This document shows positions 1-6,520 of a stretch of 38,332 bases of DNA, piece after piece. The notes under the pieces are model-generated. The model saw only the letters and a program-made list of their open reading frames with translations, was not told the origin of the DNA and searched no databases. A program made the translations under genes and the position numbers. The stretch is from a virus: the IMG/VR virus record IMGVR_UViG_3300021976_000040, positions 1-38,332 of that record. One strand, given 5' to 3'. The first letter of the stretch is position 1. The number at the start of each line of letters is the position of its first letter.

Positions 1-126
1 TTTTTCCTGCGCTTTCTGCTTGCGCTTCGTACCGCTAGGGCGCATACTTAGTAAGTACTCAAGTCGTGGCGGACGTTAAAACGCGGGAGCTTACTAAGTG
101 AACAAACTACTAACACTGGCGCGGAA
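1..126. repeat. Left copy of 126-bp terminal direct repeat
   Basis: Bases 1-126 are identical to 38205-38330 by direct reading; position 127 is C here and A in the right copy. This either marks a circular molecule whose assembly overlaps itself or a true short terminal redundancy. A near-127-base overlap is a typical assembler k-mer length, so circular closure is the simpler reading. The repeat contains the 10-bp inverted pair ACTTAGTAAG (46-55) and CTTACTAAGT (90-99), just before the first plus-strand gene. Confidence 0.95.
46..99. promoter_or_regulatory. Inverted repeat in divergent control region
   Basis: ACTTAGTAAG at 46-55 and its exact reverse complement CTTACTAAGT at 90-99 flank 34 bp immediately upstream of, and touching, the GTG start at 98. 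Position in a divergent intergenic region between early plus genes and the minus run at 37191-38158 suggests an operator. No clear -35/-10 pair for the plus strand was found here. The assignment is inference. Confidence 0.4.
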
Positions 127-250
127 CGGGAAGACGATTCGCGTATCGGTGCGTCAAATGCCGCACGACGTGGCGGCCGTCGTGGGCAAGAAATTCAAAT
201 ACGACACGGGCGCGATGTGGCTCGTACTCGCCATCGAGGCGGTGCGCTAA
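98..250 (+). CDS. Small hypothetical protein (50 aa), first early gene
   Basis: GTG-started frame of 50 residues beginning MNKLLTLARNGK and ending EAVR, with the stop overlapping the next start as TAATG (248-252). It is small and basic at the N-terminus, with no recognised domain. The one-base overlap and shared direction place it as the first gene of the block leading to the PD-(D/E)XK nuclease. Its start lies inside the terminal repeat, so it spans the circle junction. Function unknown. Confidence 0.6.
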   Translation: MNKLLTLARNGKTIRVSVRQMPHDVAAVVGKKFKYDTGAMWLVLAIEAVR

Positions 251-849
251 TGGGCGAAACCTTAAAACTACTGCCGAACGTGCCGGAGGTGATCGCGCTC
301 GCGTTCGCGGACGGGATGCCGGTGGCGAGCAAATTCGGCGGCGATCAAATTCTTTTCACGCTGGACGACGAACGGCGATTTTACGCGGCGCCGTTTCTGG
401 CGGCAAAGATCAAGGCGGCGGGTATTCGCGCGAATCAACCGTTTACGATCTGCAAGCGTGAAATCGTGCAGGGCAACCGGCGCGTGGTCGAGTATCAAAT
501 CGAAACGGGAACCGCAGCCACGGCGCCCGTCTCTCAATCAACACAACAGACCGTACAAGTCAGTCAGTCTCATTCTATCCACGCCGTCCCGGCGCCTGTC
601 GCTGTGGCGCCCGCGTTCGTGCCGTCGGCGTCGGGTTTCCCGATCGCGCCCGCGCCGCTCGCGGCTGCTCCCGCTGACACGTCTTCGTCGGCGATCGCCT
701 TCGCCGGCCGCGCCGCCGTCGACGCGATGCTGGCGGTTGAGTCGTACGCGCAATCCAAAGGCATGACGGATTTTTGCTTTGGCGCGGATAACTTACAACG
801 CCTGTGGGTAACTCTCTACATCGACGCTCGCAAAGGCGGCCGCGCATGA
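250..849 (+). CDS. Hypothetical protein, 199 aa, early nuclease block
   Basis: Starts at ATG 250, which overlaps the stop of the upstream gene (TAATG); a longer frame from 217 would overlap that gene for no reason. Residues 1-95 form a compact mixed segment with hydrophobic and aromatic residues (ILFTLDDERRFYAAPF, PFTICKREIV), followed by an Ala/Pro/Val-rich low-complexity linker (about 96-155) and a short helical tail. The order folded N-terminus, disordered linker, C-terminal tail resembles phage accessory DNA-metabolism proteins, but I do not recognise a family. It sits two genes upstream of the RecB/Cas4-like nuclease and is probably co-translated with it. Confidence 0.75.
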   Translation: MGETLKLLPNVPEVIALAFADGMPVASKFGGDQILFTLDDERRFYAAPFLAAKIKAAGIRANQPFTICKREIVQGNRRVVEYQIETGTAATAPVSQSTQQTVQVSQSHSIHAVPAPVAVAPAFVPSASGFPIAPAPLAAAPADTSSSAIAFAGRAAVDAMLAVESYAQSKGMTDFCFGADNLQRLWVTLYIDARKGGRA

Positions 850-1010
850 GTTACGACGTGGCTGTAAGGGTGATTGTGTACTCGGTTGAGGCTGACTCGC
901 CGGAGGAAGCATCGAAGCTTGTCGAGGCCTGGATCGACTCGGCCGGCGGCGGTCTGCCGGCGCTCGCCTTTCCCTGCGCGCAAATTGACGCGGTTGAGGA
1001 AAGCGCATGA
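846..1010 (+). CDS. Small hypothetical protein, 54 aa
   Basis: ATG at 846 overlaps the previous stop as ATGA; its own stop overlaps the next gene's start the same way at 1007-1010. The product begins MSYDVAVRVIVYSVEADSPE, a beta-alpha pattern (VAVRVIVYSVEA then a helix EEASKLVEAWID) and is acidic. No domain recognised. The double ATGA overlap strongly supports translation coupled to the nuclease gene downstream. Confidence 0.75.
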   Translation: MSYDVAVRVIVYSVEADSPEEASKLVEAWIDSAGGGLPALAFPCAQIDAVEESA

Positions 1011-1954
1011 GCGCGGTTTCTCCGTTCCGTCCAAACGTGCTCGCGAAACAAAGCACGGATACGCTGATCGCGGCGCGCGATCTCGTCTCGACGATTATCG
1101 ACGAACGCGCGCGGCAGACGTCGCTGTTCGAGGCGCCTGTAAAGCTGACAACGACAGCTTTACAGCTGGTCCCGCGGCCGTCGCCGATCGCCTACGCCGA
1201 CACGGTGCCGGACGTGCTCTCACCCTCGACTGCCTCGAAATTTATGGACTGTAGCGCGCGCTGGTTCTATTCCAAGATGCTGCAGCTTCCTGATCCGCGT
1301 ACCGCGGCGCTGGCGCTCGGCTCTGCCGTGCATGAGGTCGTCGCGGTCAACATGCAAGACAAGATCGAAACGCGCCGCGATCTGGACGCGGCCGCGATCT
1401 CGTCTCTTTTCCGCGATGCGCTGCCGCGGCAACTCGAAGGCGTCGTGTTCGCGGAAGGCGAAAGCGCGGACGAGCTCGCCGGCTGCGGCGAAGCTCTGCT
1501 ATCCGTATACATGGACCAGGCGGCGCCGTCGATTCGGCCGCAAGCGGTTGAGTTAGCGGTCGAGGGTGATATCGGCGGCGTGCGCGTCCACGGGTTCGTT
1601 GACGTGCTCGACGTCGAGGGTACGGTGATTGACCTTAAAACGGCGGGCAAGAAGCCCAGCGGGGTTTCTTCCGCTCACCGGCTGCAGGTCGCAACCTACG
1701 CGATGATTACGCCGGGCGCCTCCGGCCGCGCCCGCATCGATACGATCACGAAAACCAAAACGGTGGCGCATCATTCGACCTCGTTCGACGTCACGGCCGC
1801 CGATCGCAAGCTCACCGAACGTTTGTACTCGATCACGCTCGATCAGATGCGATCGGGGCTCGTGGTCCCGAACCGTTCGAGTTTCCTCTGCTCGCGCAAA
1901 AATTGTGCTTTCTGGGAAACCTGTGAGCAAGATTATGGGGGCGCGGTCGCGTAA
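1007..1954 (+). CDS. PD-(D/E)XK nuclease, RecB/Cas4-like
   Basis: A 315-residue protein with the motif order of RecB/Cas4/AddB-type exonucleases (PD-(D/E)XK superfamily). Visible are LSPSTASKFMDC with Cys82, an alpha-helical GSAVHE with His109, GFVDVLD with Asp199, IDLKT with Asp209 and Lys211, and the following helix Gln227 (motif QxxxY: QVATY). The C-terminus has Cys295, Cys300 and Cys306, which with Cys82 form the four-cysteine arrangement that in this family binds an Fe-S cluster. Role by family: single- or double-strand exonuclease in recombination or end processing; in phages usually next to a ssDNA-annealing protein, which I could not identify here. The ATG overlaps the upstream stop (ATGA). 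Confidence 0.9.
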   Translation: MSAVSPFRPNVLAKQSTDTLIAARDLVSTIIDERARQTSLFEAPVKLTTTALQLVPRPSPIAYADTVPDVLSPSTASKFMDCSARWFYSKMLQLPDPRTAALALGSAVHEVVAVNMQDKIETRRDLDAAAISSLFRDALPRQLEGVVFAEGESADELAGCGEALLSVYMDQAAPSIRPQAVELAVEGDIGGVRVHGFVDVLDVEGTVIDLKTAGKKPSGVSSAHRLQVATYAMITPGASGRARIDTITKTKTVAHHSTSFDVTAADRKLTERLYSITLDQMRSGLVVPNRSSFLCSRKNCAFWETCEQDYGGAVA

Positions 1955-1983
1955 TCTATTAGCAATCTCCGAAGCAAACAAAA

Positions 1984-2024
1984 GCGTCCGCGCGGCTCCT
2001 AGACTGGCCGCGCGGGCGCTTTCG
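1984..2024 (+). terminator. Hairpin terminator after nuclease gene
   Basis: AGCGTCCGCGCGG (1984-1996) pairs with CCGCGCGGGCGCT (2009-2021) with one G-T pair and a 12-nt loop, followed by TTTC. This is a strong GC stem 30 nt after the nuclease stop, with a short U-run. It probably ends the early block. Confidence 0.7.
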
Positions 2025-2047
2025 GGCTTTCGCGGGTAAATTAAGTT

Positions 2048-2299
2048 ATGTCAGAAGACACTTCAGCCAACCACATCCAAACTCTTACCGTTGTCGAGCG
2101 CCAGCTGCGGCACGAGAACGAGACGCTACGCCGCATCATTTCTCTGCGCCGCGAACTACAGCGCATGGAAGAAGAGGTCGAACGCACGCGCGCCGAAGTA
2201 TTGGCGCTCGAACAGGAGATGAAGTCGAGCGATATGTCGCTGGACACTAGCTACCGCTACGGAGAGAGTTTCCGCGCGCCGCGCGCACTAACTCGGTAG
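2048..2299 (+). CDS. Coiled-coil small protein, 83 aa
   Basis: Starts ATG 2048. Residues 12-60 are rich in Glu, Arg and Leu with heptad spacing (ERQLRHENETLRRIISLRRE and following), predicting one long coiled coil; the tail from about residue 60 is polar. No enzymatic motif. It stands alone between two terminators (1984-2024 and 2324-2360), so it is probably a monocistronic gene with its own promoter. A minus-strand frame over the same bases is Ser/Arg-rich and looks like a shadow. Function unknown; coiled-coil adaptor or structural role is possible. Confidence 0.6.
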   Translation: MSEDTSANHIQTLTVVERQLRHENETLRRIISLRRELQRMEEEVERTRAEVLALEQEMKSSDMSLDTSYRYGESFRAPRALTR

Positions 2300-2323
2300 T
2301 TCATTCATATTTCCGATCCTTTC

Positions 2324-2360
2324 GCCGCCAGGTCCTAATCTCCCCTGGCGGCTTTTCTTT
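2324..2360 (+). terminator. Rho-independent terminator
   Basis: GCCGCCAGG (2324-2332) and CCTGGCGGC (2344-2352) form a perfect 9-bp stem with an 11-nt loop, followed by TTTTCTTTT. This is the best canonical intrinsic terminator in the window and isolates the coiled-coil gene from the integrase. Confidence 0.88.
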
Positions 2361-2452
2361 TGCGCGCCGATGTTTTACGCGCGCGCGCGCACGAGCGCAA
2401 GTTTGCGAACGCCTCATTACTTTGCAACTATTAGTCGAGAGGTCAAAAAAAC

Positions 2453-3064
2453 ATGGGGAAAAACGCGGTCTTTCCTGGGCGAACGCCGCACTCAAGTCAA
2501 AGTGTGGCGTTCAAAGGCGAGCCTGTTGCATACCTCGAAACTAGCGAATTGGCGGCCCTTTTTGCGGTTATTACGTCAAAACGCGATAAGGCGATTTTCC
2601 GGCTTACCTATGGGCGCGGCTTACGCGCGCATGAAGTCGGGTTGCTCCAAATATCGGACTTTAGGGATCGGGACGGGGTTTTATTCGTCCATCGCGGTAA
2701 AGGCTCGATTTCGCGTGAACACTCGCTTACCGATGAGGAATTGCGATCCTTGCGCGCCTGGCTCAAAGTCCGCGGTACGCTGCCGGGTCCGATTTTCCTG
2801 TCGCGGAACCGGCGCGCGATCTCGCGCGATCGCCTGGATGAGCTGATGAAGCAATATTGCGCGCTCGCCGGGATTCCGGCGGCGAAAGCTCACATGCACA
2901 TCCTCAAGCATTCCTGCGGGACCATGCTCGCCGATCACGACGCCTCTCCGATGGAAATTCAGGACTGGCTCGGTCATCGATCCAGCTCCTCGACCGACGT
3001 GTATTTGCATTTCACGGAACGCCGCCGGGCGGCGTTGGTTGAGAAGTTCAAGCACTGGAAGTAG
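2453..3064 (+). CDS. Tyrosine recombinase (integrase), catalytic domain only
   Basis: A 203-residue tyrosine recombinase. The catalytic set is visible: Arg58 (GLRAHE), Lys83 (HRGKG), His149-x-x-Lys152 (HILKHS), His175 (LGHRS) and nucleophile Tyr184 (DVYLHF). It breaks and rejoins DNA through a 3'-phosphotyrosine link, and by position is the phage integrase. It is much shorter than lambda-type integrases (about 350 aa) because the SAM-like core-binding domain is missing; the catalytic domain begins near residue 28. This size matches FimB/FimE-type invertases. The second catalytic Arg of the HxxR motif is Lys. A GAGAGG ribosome-binding site lies upstream of ATG 2453. The att site was not identifiable. 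Confidence 0.92.
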   Translation: MGKNAVFPGRTPHSSQSVAFKGEPVAYLETSELAALFAVITSKRDKAIFRLTYGRGLRAHEVGLLQISDFRDRDGVLFVHRGKGSISREHSLTDEELRSLRAWLKVRGTLPGPIFLSRNRRAISRDRLDELMKQYCALAGIPAAKAHMHILKHSCGTMLADHDASPMEIQDWLGHRSSSSTDVYLHFTERRRAALVEKFKHWK

Positions 3065-3235
3065 CGCAGGCCGCGTCGGCGCTCACGGCGGGCCACGCCG
3101 CTGGCCGTCCCGCGCCGCTCGCTTCAGCGCCGCGCTGGCGGCGGGGGGCGCCGTCCAAGGCGCAATAAACCACGCCTGGCGAAAGTTCCGCGAACGCTTT
3201 CGCGGGCGCGGGCGCGGCGAATCAACACGTTACGG

Positions 3236-3268
3236 CGCGAAAAGCGCGTAGAGTACGCGTTTTTCGCG
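3236..3268. promoter_or_regulatory. 33-nt dyad element, copy 1
   Basis: Near-perfect inverted repeat: 15-nt arms around GAG, core GCGCGTA-N3-TACGCG, outer arms CGCGAAAA and TTTTTCGCG, with one mismatch between arms. Similar elements occur at 12199-12231 and, more diverged, at 5950-5983. This copy lies 35 nt before the TTG start at 3304. A CATAAT -10-like hexamer at 3292-3297 follows it. It is likely a regulator-binding site. The rest of 3065-3303 is very GC-rich and shows no convincing gene. Confidence 0.6.
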
Positions 3269-3303
3269 TGCCGCGTGGGTCCGCCGGCGGGCCATAATGG
3301 TCT

Positions 3304-3516
3304 TTGGCGGAACGTTTACACGTTTTCGAGTGGGAGTCGCGTCGCGGCGAGGTTGCCTACGATGCATTCCGCGCGGCGTGCGCGGGCGTCGATCTGGCGA
3401 CGGGATTACCGTTGCCGGCGTTCGCGGATCTCTCCGATACCATGCGCGGGGTGTGGATCGATACCGCGGCGGTGGTGTGTGAACGCTTCGGCGCGCTCGG
3501 GGCCGCGATCGGCTAA
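3304..3516 (+). CDS. Small phage hypothetical protein, 70 aa
   Basis: TTG start at 3304, six nt after a CATAAT hexamer. The sequence carries AYDAFRAACAG near residue 18 and PAFADLSDTMRGVWIDTAAVV near the middle, a pattern I recognise from small uncharacterised phage and prophage proteins (Y-x-A-F...LP-x-F-x-DL...R-x-W). No function is known for these. It is the first gene of a four-gene plus-strand run that ends at 4288. The start codon is uncertain. Confidence 0.55.
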   Translation: MAERLHVFEWESRRGEVAYDAFRAACAGVDLATGLPLPAFADLSDTMRGVWIDTAAVVCERFGALGAAIG

Positions 3517-3525
3517 GCTGGCGGG

Positions 3526-3909
3526 GTGCCGAATGAGTCCGAGTACAGAATCGAATGGGTAAGTGGCGTTAATCAACGTGGCGAGCCGTTCATCCAACTA
3601 GCGAAAGTACAGAAGTCTGGTAAACGTGAGTTGATCGGACAATTTACGCCGGCTGAGGTGCGTGACTGCGCTGTCAACGGGTTGGAGGCTGCGGAGGCCG
3701 CGCAATCGGACGCGTTTATCATGCAATACCTTCAGCGTGAAATGGGGCTCGGGTTGCCTCAAACTGCGGCGTTTATTGCTGCCTTCCGCGACTACCGCGC
3801 AAAGCTCGGAACGTCTGACCCGGTACCATTGTCACACTGGAACGCGGTCATGGATGAAATGGCGCGGGAGAAGACGGGTAAACCGTTCGATCCGACAAAG
3901 AAACAATGA
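3526..3909 (+). CDS. Hypothetical protein, 127 aa
   Basis: GTG start at 3526, 9 nt after the previous stop. The N-terminal 45 residues look like beta-strands (EYRIEWVSGV, FIQLAKVQKS), followed by helices (EVRDCAVNGLEAAEAA, FIAAFRDYRAK) and a Lys-rich end DPTKKQ. Two consecutive helical segments near 45-75 could pack as a small bundle. No motif assigned. Its stop overlaps the next gene's ATG as ATGA (3906-3909), so it is co-translated with the zinc-ribbon protein. Confidence 0.65.
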   Translation: MPNESEYRIEWVSGVNQRGEPFIQLAKVQKSGKRELIGQFTPAEVRDCAVNGLEAAEAAQSDAFIMQYLQREMGLGLPQTAAFIAAFRDYRAKLGTSDPVPLSHWNAVMDEMAREKTGKPFDPTKKQ

Positions 3910-4100
3910 AAATCAATTGCTGCATCTGCGGGCGCGAGGAAGACAATCCCGAAGGGCTGCAGCCGCCGGTGGTCTGCGATCGTCCCGAATGCGGCGCGAA
4001 GGCGCGCGAAATCGGGTGGGCTCTGCTGCTCGAACAATACATCGAGGCGAAGCGCGGCGATGACGGCAAAATGATGTTTCGCATGCGGCCGCCGGCATGA
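3906..4100 (+). CDS. Zinc-ribbon-like small protein, 64 aa
   Basis: Contains CCICGRE near residues 5-9 and CDRPEC near 24-29, a four-cysteine arrangement typical of a zinc ribbon, then a helix (ALLLEQYIEAKRG). Such proteins bind nucleic acid or partner proteins; no specific role can be read. ATGA overlaps link it to genes on both sides (3906-3909 and 4097-4100). Confidence 0.65.
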   Translation: MKINCCICGREEDNPEGLQPPVVCDRPECGAKAREIGWALLLEQYIEAKRGDDGKMMFRMRPPA

Positions 4101-4288
4101 GTAATCCTGTTCCGTCGTCGGCATGGATCACCGTTCATGCGTCTTTCTCTGAGGGCGGTCAATCGTTAAAGTTAGTGTCGGAACCGATCGCGATCGAGGA
4201 AAGCGTACCGATCACGATTGAGTGGTCGATACCGTGGGATAAAAGCCTCCCTCCCGTGCTGCATTATGCCCGGCTCGGTCGGACCTAG
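4097..4288 (+). CDS. Hypothetical beta-rich protein, 63 aa
   Basis: Starts at the ATGA overlap 4097. The sequence alternates polar and hydrophobic residues (SLKLVSEPIAIEESVPITIEW), suggesting a small beta-sheet. No family recognised. It ends tail-to-tail with the minus-strand gene 4285-4503, the two stop codons interleaved in the tetramer CTAG (4285-4288), which supports both reading frames. Confidence 0.6.
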   Translation: MSNPVPSSAWITVHASFSEGGQSLKLVSEPIAIEESVPITIEWSIPWDKSLPPVLHYARLGRT

Positions 4289-4503
4289 GCGCGGCCGGCG
4301 GTGACGCGGCGGGCGAAGGCGTACAATTCCTCGCCGAGTTCGTCGAGGATCGCGGGCCGCGTGATCGCCTTCGCGGCAAGCTCGATGCCGGCGGCCACGC
4401 CGGTCGTGAACGCGCGACGCGCTTCGAGTTCGTCGGTCGGCGAGAGTTTCAAAAGCGTTCCCTCGCGGTAGTGCTTCCATTCGCGCTCGATGTGGTCACT
4501 CAT
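4285..4503 (-). CDS. Hypothetical protein, 72 aa (MSDHIERE family)
   Basis: Last gene of a minus-strand run that starts at 5929. The first eight residues, MSDHIERE, are identical to those of the upstream neighbour (4500-4847), encoded by an exact 22-bp repeat (4484-4505 and 4828-4849). The body is helical (ELEARRAFTTGVAAGIELAAKAI, ILDELGEELYAFARR). ATGA overlap with the upstream gene at 4500-4503. Function unknown. Confidence 0.7.
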   Translation of the reverse strand: MSDHIEREWKHYREGTLLKLSPTDELEARRAFTTGVAAGIELAAKAITRPAILDELGEELYAFARRVTAGRA

Positions 4504-4847
4504 TCTTCGTCTCTTTGTTCCCGCGCGGCGCGAAGGCGCTCTATCGTTTTCGTAGGGTCAAATGCATCGTACGGCCGCGGCTCGGGCATATTAAACGCGA
4601 TGCGCGCCTCGGCGACGAACGCGACGTATTTACAACCTGGCTTATGCTCGCCCGCGAAGTCGCCGCCACACGCCGGGCAGGGAAGCGGCTCGGGTGGCTT
4701 CAAGCCTGGAAACTGCTCCTCAATCAGTTTACGAATCGGGCACTCGGGCGTGTGCTCGGTCGCACCTCCCATGAGGTACGCGCCGCAGCCCGCGCAATGG
4801 GTCGGAAGCTCGATCTCGAACGGCTCCCGCTCGATGTGGTCACTCAT
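4500..4847 (-). CDS. Double zinc-motif protein, 115 aa
   Basis: Start chosen at 4847, where ATG overlaps the upstream gene's stop and gives the MSDHIERE N-terminus shared with the downstream gene; a longer frame to 4940 would overrun that gene. Two cysteine motifs are visible: CAGC followed by HTPEC, and CPAC followed by HKPGC, each resembling a C2HC or C4 zinc knuckle. A Pro-rich segment (PGLKPPEPLP) separates them. The C-terminus is charged. Likely nucleic-acid or protein binding; no assigned role. Confidence 0.7.
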   Translation of the reverse strand: MSDHIEREPFEIELPTHCAGCGAYLMGGATEHTPECPIRKLIEEQFPGLKPPEPLPCPACGGDFAGEHKPGCKYVAFVAEARIAFNMPEPRPYDAFDPTKTIERLRAAREQRDEE

Positions 4848-5017
4848 TCGGGTTTCTCGGCGATCTCGTCCCGGTTTTGCCAATAGGTCATCCAGACTCT
4901 CTCCGCAAGTTCGGGTTGTGTGAGTACGAGTTTGGCGCACTCGATATTAATCTTTCTAAGCAGGGCGGCTGATACCTTCCAGTTCTTGGGTAGCGGCTTT
5001 TTAGGATCCTCACTCAT
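4844..5017 (-). CDS. Small hypothetical protein, 57 aa
   Basis: ATG at 5017 overlaps the stop of the upstream gene (5014-5016), and its stop (4844-4846) overlaps the next ATG, so it fills the gap exactly. It begins MSEDPKKPLPKNWKVSAALL and continues as two helices (RKINIECAKLVLTQPELAERV, MTYWQNRDEI). No recognised motif. The perfect fit between neighbours is the main support. Confidence 0.65.
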   Translation of the reverse strand: MSEDPKKPLPKNWKVSAALLRKINIECAKLVLTQPELAERVWMTYWQNRDEIAEKPE

Positions 5018-5226
5018 CCCGCGAACTCCTCGGGGAGCGCGTACTGGTTGAAATGCGGGTTCGTCGCGTTGAGCTTGTTCGTAAAGGCGATGAAATGATA
5101 GAACAGCGTCTCGTTGACATCCTTGTGCGCGGCACCGGCTGCGAAACCAAGCATCATCAAGAGTTGGTCGTATTGCGCCTTCGTCATCTCAAGCGTTATC
5201 GTGTCGGCGTTTTCCGTGTACGTCAT
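5014..5226 (-). CDS. Small hypothetical protein, 70 aa
   Basis: Start taken at ATG 5226 (MTYTENADTITLEMTKAQYD), which overlaps the upstream stop at 5223-5225; the longer frame to 5313 overruns that gene. The sequence has an opening beta-strand then helices (QYDQLLMMLGFAAGAAH, LFYHFIAFTNKLN). It ends EEFAG just before ATGAG of the next gene, a junction nearly identical to that at 5393-5403. Function unknown. Confidence 0.65.
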   Translation of the reverse strand: MTYTENADTITLEMTKAQYDQLLMMLGFAAGAAHKDVNETLFYHFIAFTNKLNATNPHFNQYALPEEFAG

Positions 5227-5396
5227 GCGGTGGGCTCCGGAGGCGCGAAATGTTCCAGCAATGTGAGCAGGTTGGCTGTGGTTGGTTCTTCCATAAGACG
5301 CGCGCGTTTGCACTCGCCCAGCTCGACGTTCACCTTCGCGCCGGTCTCTTCGCTTTGCAGGATCAACGTTAGCGTAAATTTATCGTTGTCGCTCAT
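5223..5396 (-). CDS. Small hypothetical protein, 57 aa
   Basis: ATG at 5396 overlaps the stop of the helix-turn-helix gene (ATGA, 5393-5396) and its stop overlaps the next ATG. It begins MSDNDKFTLTLILQSEETGA, a two-strand pattern, then an acidic and leucine-rich helix (TANLLTLLEHF). No domain recognised. It is the second gene of the run headed by the regulator, so it is co-expressed with it. Confidence 0.65.
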   Translation of the reverse strand: MSDNDKFTLTLILQSEETGAKVNVELGECKRARLMEEPTTANLLTLLEHFAPPEPTA

Positions 5397-5929
5397 CCCG
5401 CGAACGCCTCCAAGCTGGCGCGCTGGACACGCCAGGCGCCGTGTACGCCGCCTTTCACGCCCACTATCTTACCTTCCGCGACGGCGCGCTCGATAAAGCT
5501 CTCGGCGAGTCCGCTCGCCGCGGACGCCTCCTCGATTGAGAGCCACGGTTTCGCCTCGACGCGGGCGAGAGCTCGCTCGGCGCGCGCGCCTTCGCGTTCT
5601 TCGCGAATGACTTTCAGGATTTCGAGCATCAATTGCTCTGATTTGCTGGTGTGCGTGGCAGCGGCGCGGACGAAGGGCGCCGGGGTCGTGGGCGAGTGGG
5701 GCCGCGGCTTGCGGCGCGGCGGGCCGTTGGTCTTCACCTTTTTTACGTCTTCGGCTCGATAGACGCGTTGGCGGCGGCCCGCGACCTGCTGCATTTTATA
5801 TTTGATGAATCCTTCCGACGCCCATTCTTGCAAAGTGCGGCGCGCGATCCCTAGTTCGCGCATCGTTTCGTCTGAAGTGAGCCAGTCGGCGGTTATAACC
5901 GATTGCTCTGTCTGTGTTGTGTCGTCCAT
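5393..5929 (-). CDS. Tandem helix-turn-helix regulator (excisionase/MerR-like)
   Basis: 178 residues from ATG 5929, preceded by GGGA at a suitable distance; an alternative upstream ATG at 5986 would add a basic 19-residue N-terminus and place the dyad element inside the gene. Two winged helix-turn-helix modules are visible: residues 15-65 (TSDETMRELGIARRTLQEW, then a basic wing and VYRAEDVKK), and 127-178 (LSIEEASAASGLAESFIERA, wing and WRVQRASLEAF). They are joined by a Pro-rich linker (70-90) and a helix (97-125). Each resembles the excisionase/MerR DNA-binding fold. It could be an excisionase, a lysogeny regulator or both. It heads the minus run and faces a repeat-rich control region. Confidence 0.75.
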   Translation of the reverse strand: MDDTTQTEQSVITADWLTSDETMRELGIARRTLQEWASEGFIKYKMQQVAGRRQRVYRAEDVKKVKTNGPPRRKPRPHSPTTPAPFVRAAATHTSKSEQLMLEILKVIREEREGARAERALARVEAKPWLSIEEASAASGLAESFIERAVAEGKIVGVKGGVHGAWRVQRASLEAFAG

Positions 5930-5949
5930 GAAACCATCCCGTTTTTTGG

Positions 5950-5983
5950 CGCGGCGCGCGCGTGGAATACGCGTATTTTGCGG
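5950..5983. promoter_or_regulatory. 33-nt dyad element, diverged copy 3
   Basis: Carries GCGCGT, then TACGCGTATTTTGCG (5968-5982), which matches the right arm of the copy at 12199-12231 with one difference. The left outer arm is poorly conserved. It lies 21 nt upstream of the ATG chosen for the helix-turn-helix gene. A binding site for that regulator is an attractive idea but unproven. Confidence 0.4.
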
Positions 5984-6008
5984 CATACGCGCATGTTAAG
6001 CACGCGTT

Positions 6009-6070
6009 GCTAGTACACGGTAGTACGGGCCGATTACACGGTGGGCGCGAACGTGTGCAACGGTACTAGG
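6009..6070. promoter_or_regulatory. CTAGTAC-type repeats in divergent region
   Basis: CTAGTAC at 6010-6016, TAGTACGG at 6021-6028 and the inverted form GGTACTAG at 6062-6069 cluster between the minus regulator gene and the plus gene at 6103. The same core, as CTAGTACGGT and its complement, brackets the gene-poor region at 8298-8307 and 8587-8596. This looks like an operator family. Confidence 0.4.
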
Positions 6071-6102
6071 GGCGCGTCTCCATCGCTGCGCGGGCGTGTG
6101 TA

Positions 6103-6252
6103 ATGGCGGTGAGTGACCTACCGGTGCAGTGGTGGCGGGACATCAAACCAGAAGACGCGTTCGTAACGTCCGGCGTGTCGCGTTTCTTGCGTTTCCCGCG
6201 CAAAGAAGAGCTTCTTTCACGCCGGGACACTTCCGTTACGTGCTGGTTTTAA
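6103..6252 (+). CDS. Small hypothetical protein, 49 aa
   Basis: ATG 6103 opens a 49-residue frame beginning MAVSDLPVQWWRDIKPED, with aromatic residues and then a basic stretch (SRFLRFPRKEELLSRR). Third codon positions are mostly G or C as in neighbouring genes. No SD is obvious and no family is known. It stands alone on the plus strand between two minus runs. Confidence 0.4.
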   Translation: MAVSDLPVQWWRDIKPEDAFVTSGVSRFLRFPRKEELLSRRDTSVTCWF

Positions 6253-6311
6253 GTGCTTTCGCCGTCCTCTACGTCGTCGCCGGGCTGCTCGTGTGGCTCG
6301 AGCGGGCCTAA
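6240..6311 (+). CDS. Tiny single-span membrane peptide, 23 aa
   Basis: GTG at 6240 opens a frame that is one hydrophobic segment (VLSAFAVLYVVAGLLVWLE). Its stop interleaves with that of the minus gene in CTAA (6308-6311), the same 4-nt tail-to-tail overlap used by three other convergent pairs here. It overlaps the previous gene by 13 nt. Very short, so tentative; a holin-like or regulatory membrane peptide is possible. Confidence 0.35.
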   Translation: MLVLSAFAVLYVVAGLLVWLERA

Positions 6312-6520
6312 CGTTGCGGGTCGAAACCGTCCGCGCCGGCGGTCGCGAAAAGCGTTTCCTGCGTCGGCGCTTCCGGTGGCGGCTGCAGCAATTCCGCGAG
6401 GTTGAGCGCCACGCCGGGGTACATCGTCTCGATCAGTGTCGCCACTTCGCCTCTGGTATACCCTTTTCCGCGCAGCGACAACGCGTAGTACACGGCCGCC
6501 TCGCGTCTGGGGTCTTTCAT
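6308..6520 (-). CDS. Small hypothetical protein, 70 aa
   Basis: Start ATG 6520 gives MKDPRREAAVYYALSLRGKG and overlaps the upstream stop as ATGA (6517-6520); the longer frame to 6928 overruns two genes. The N-terminal half reads like a small helix-turn-helix (AAVYYALSLRGKGYTRGEVATLIETM), with YTRGEVATLI as a possible turn; the C-terminal half is Pro/Ala-rich. Last gene of the minus run from 8287. DNA binding is only a suggestion. Confidence 0.6.
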   Translation of the reverse strand: MKDPRREAAVYYALSLRGKGYTRGEVATLIETMYPGVALNLAELLQPPPEAPTQETLFATAGADGFDPQR

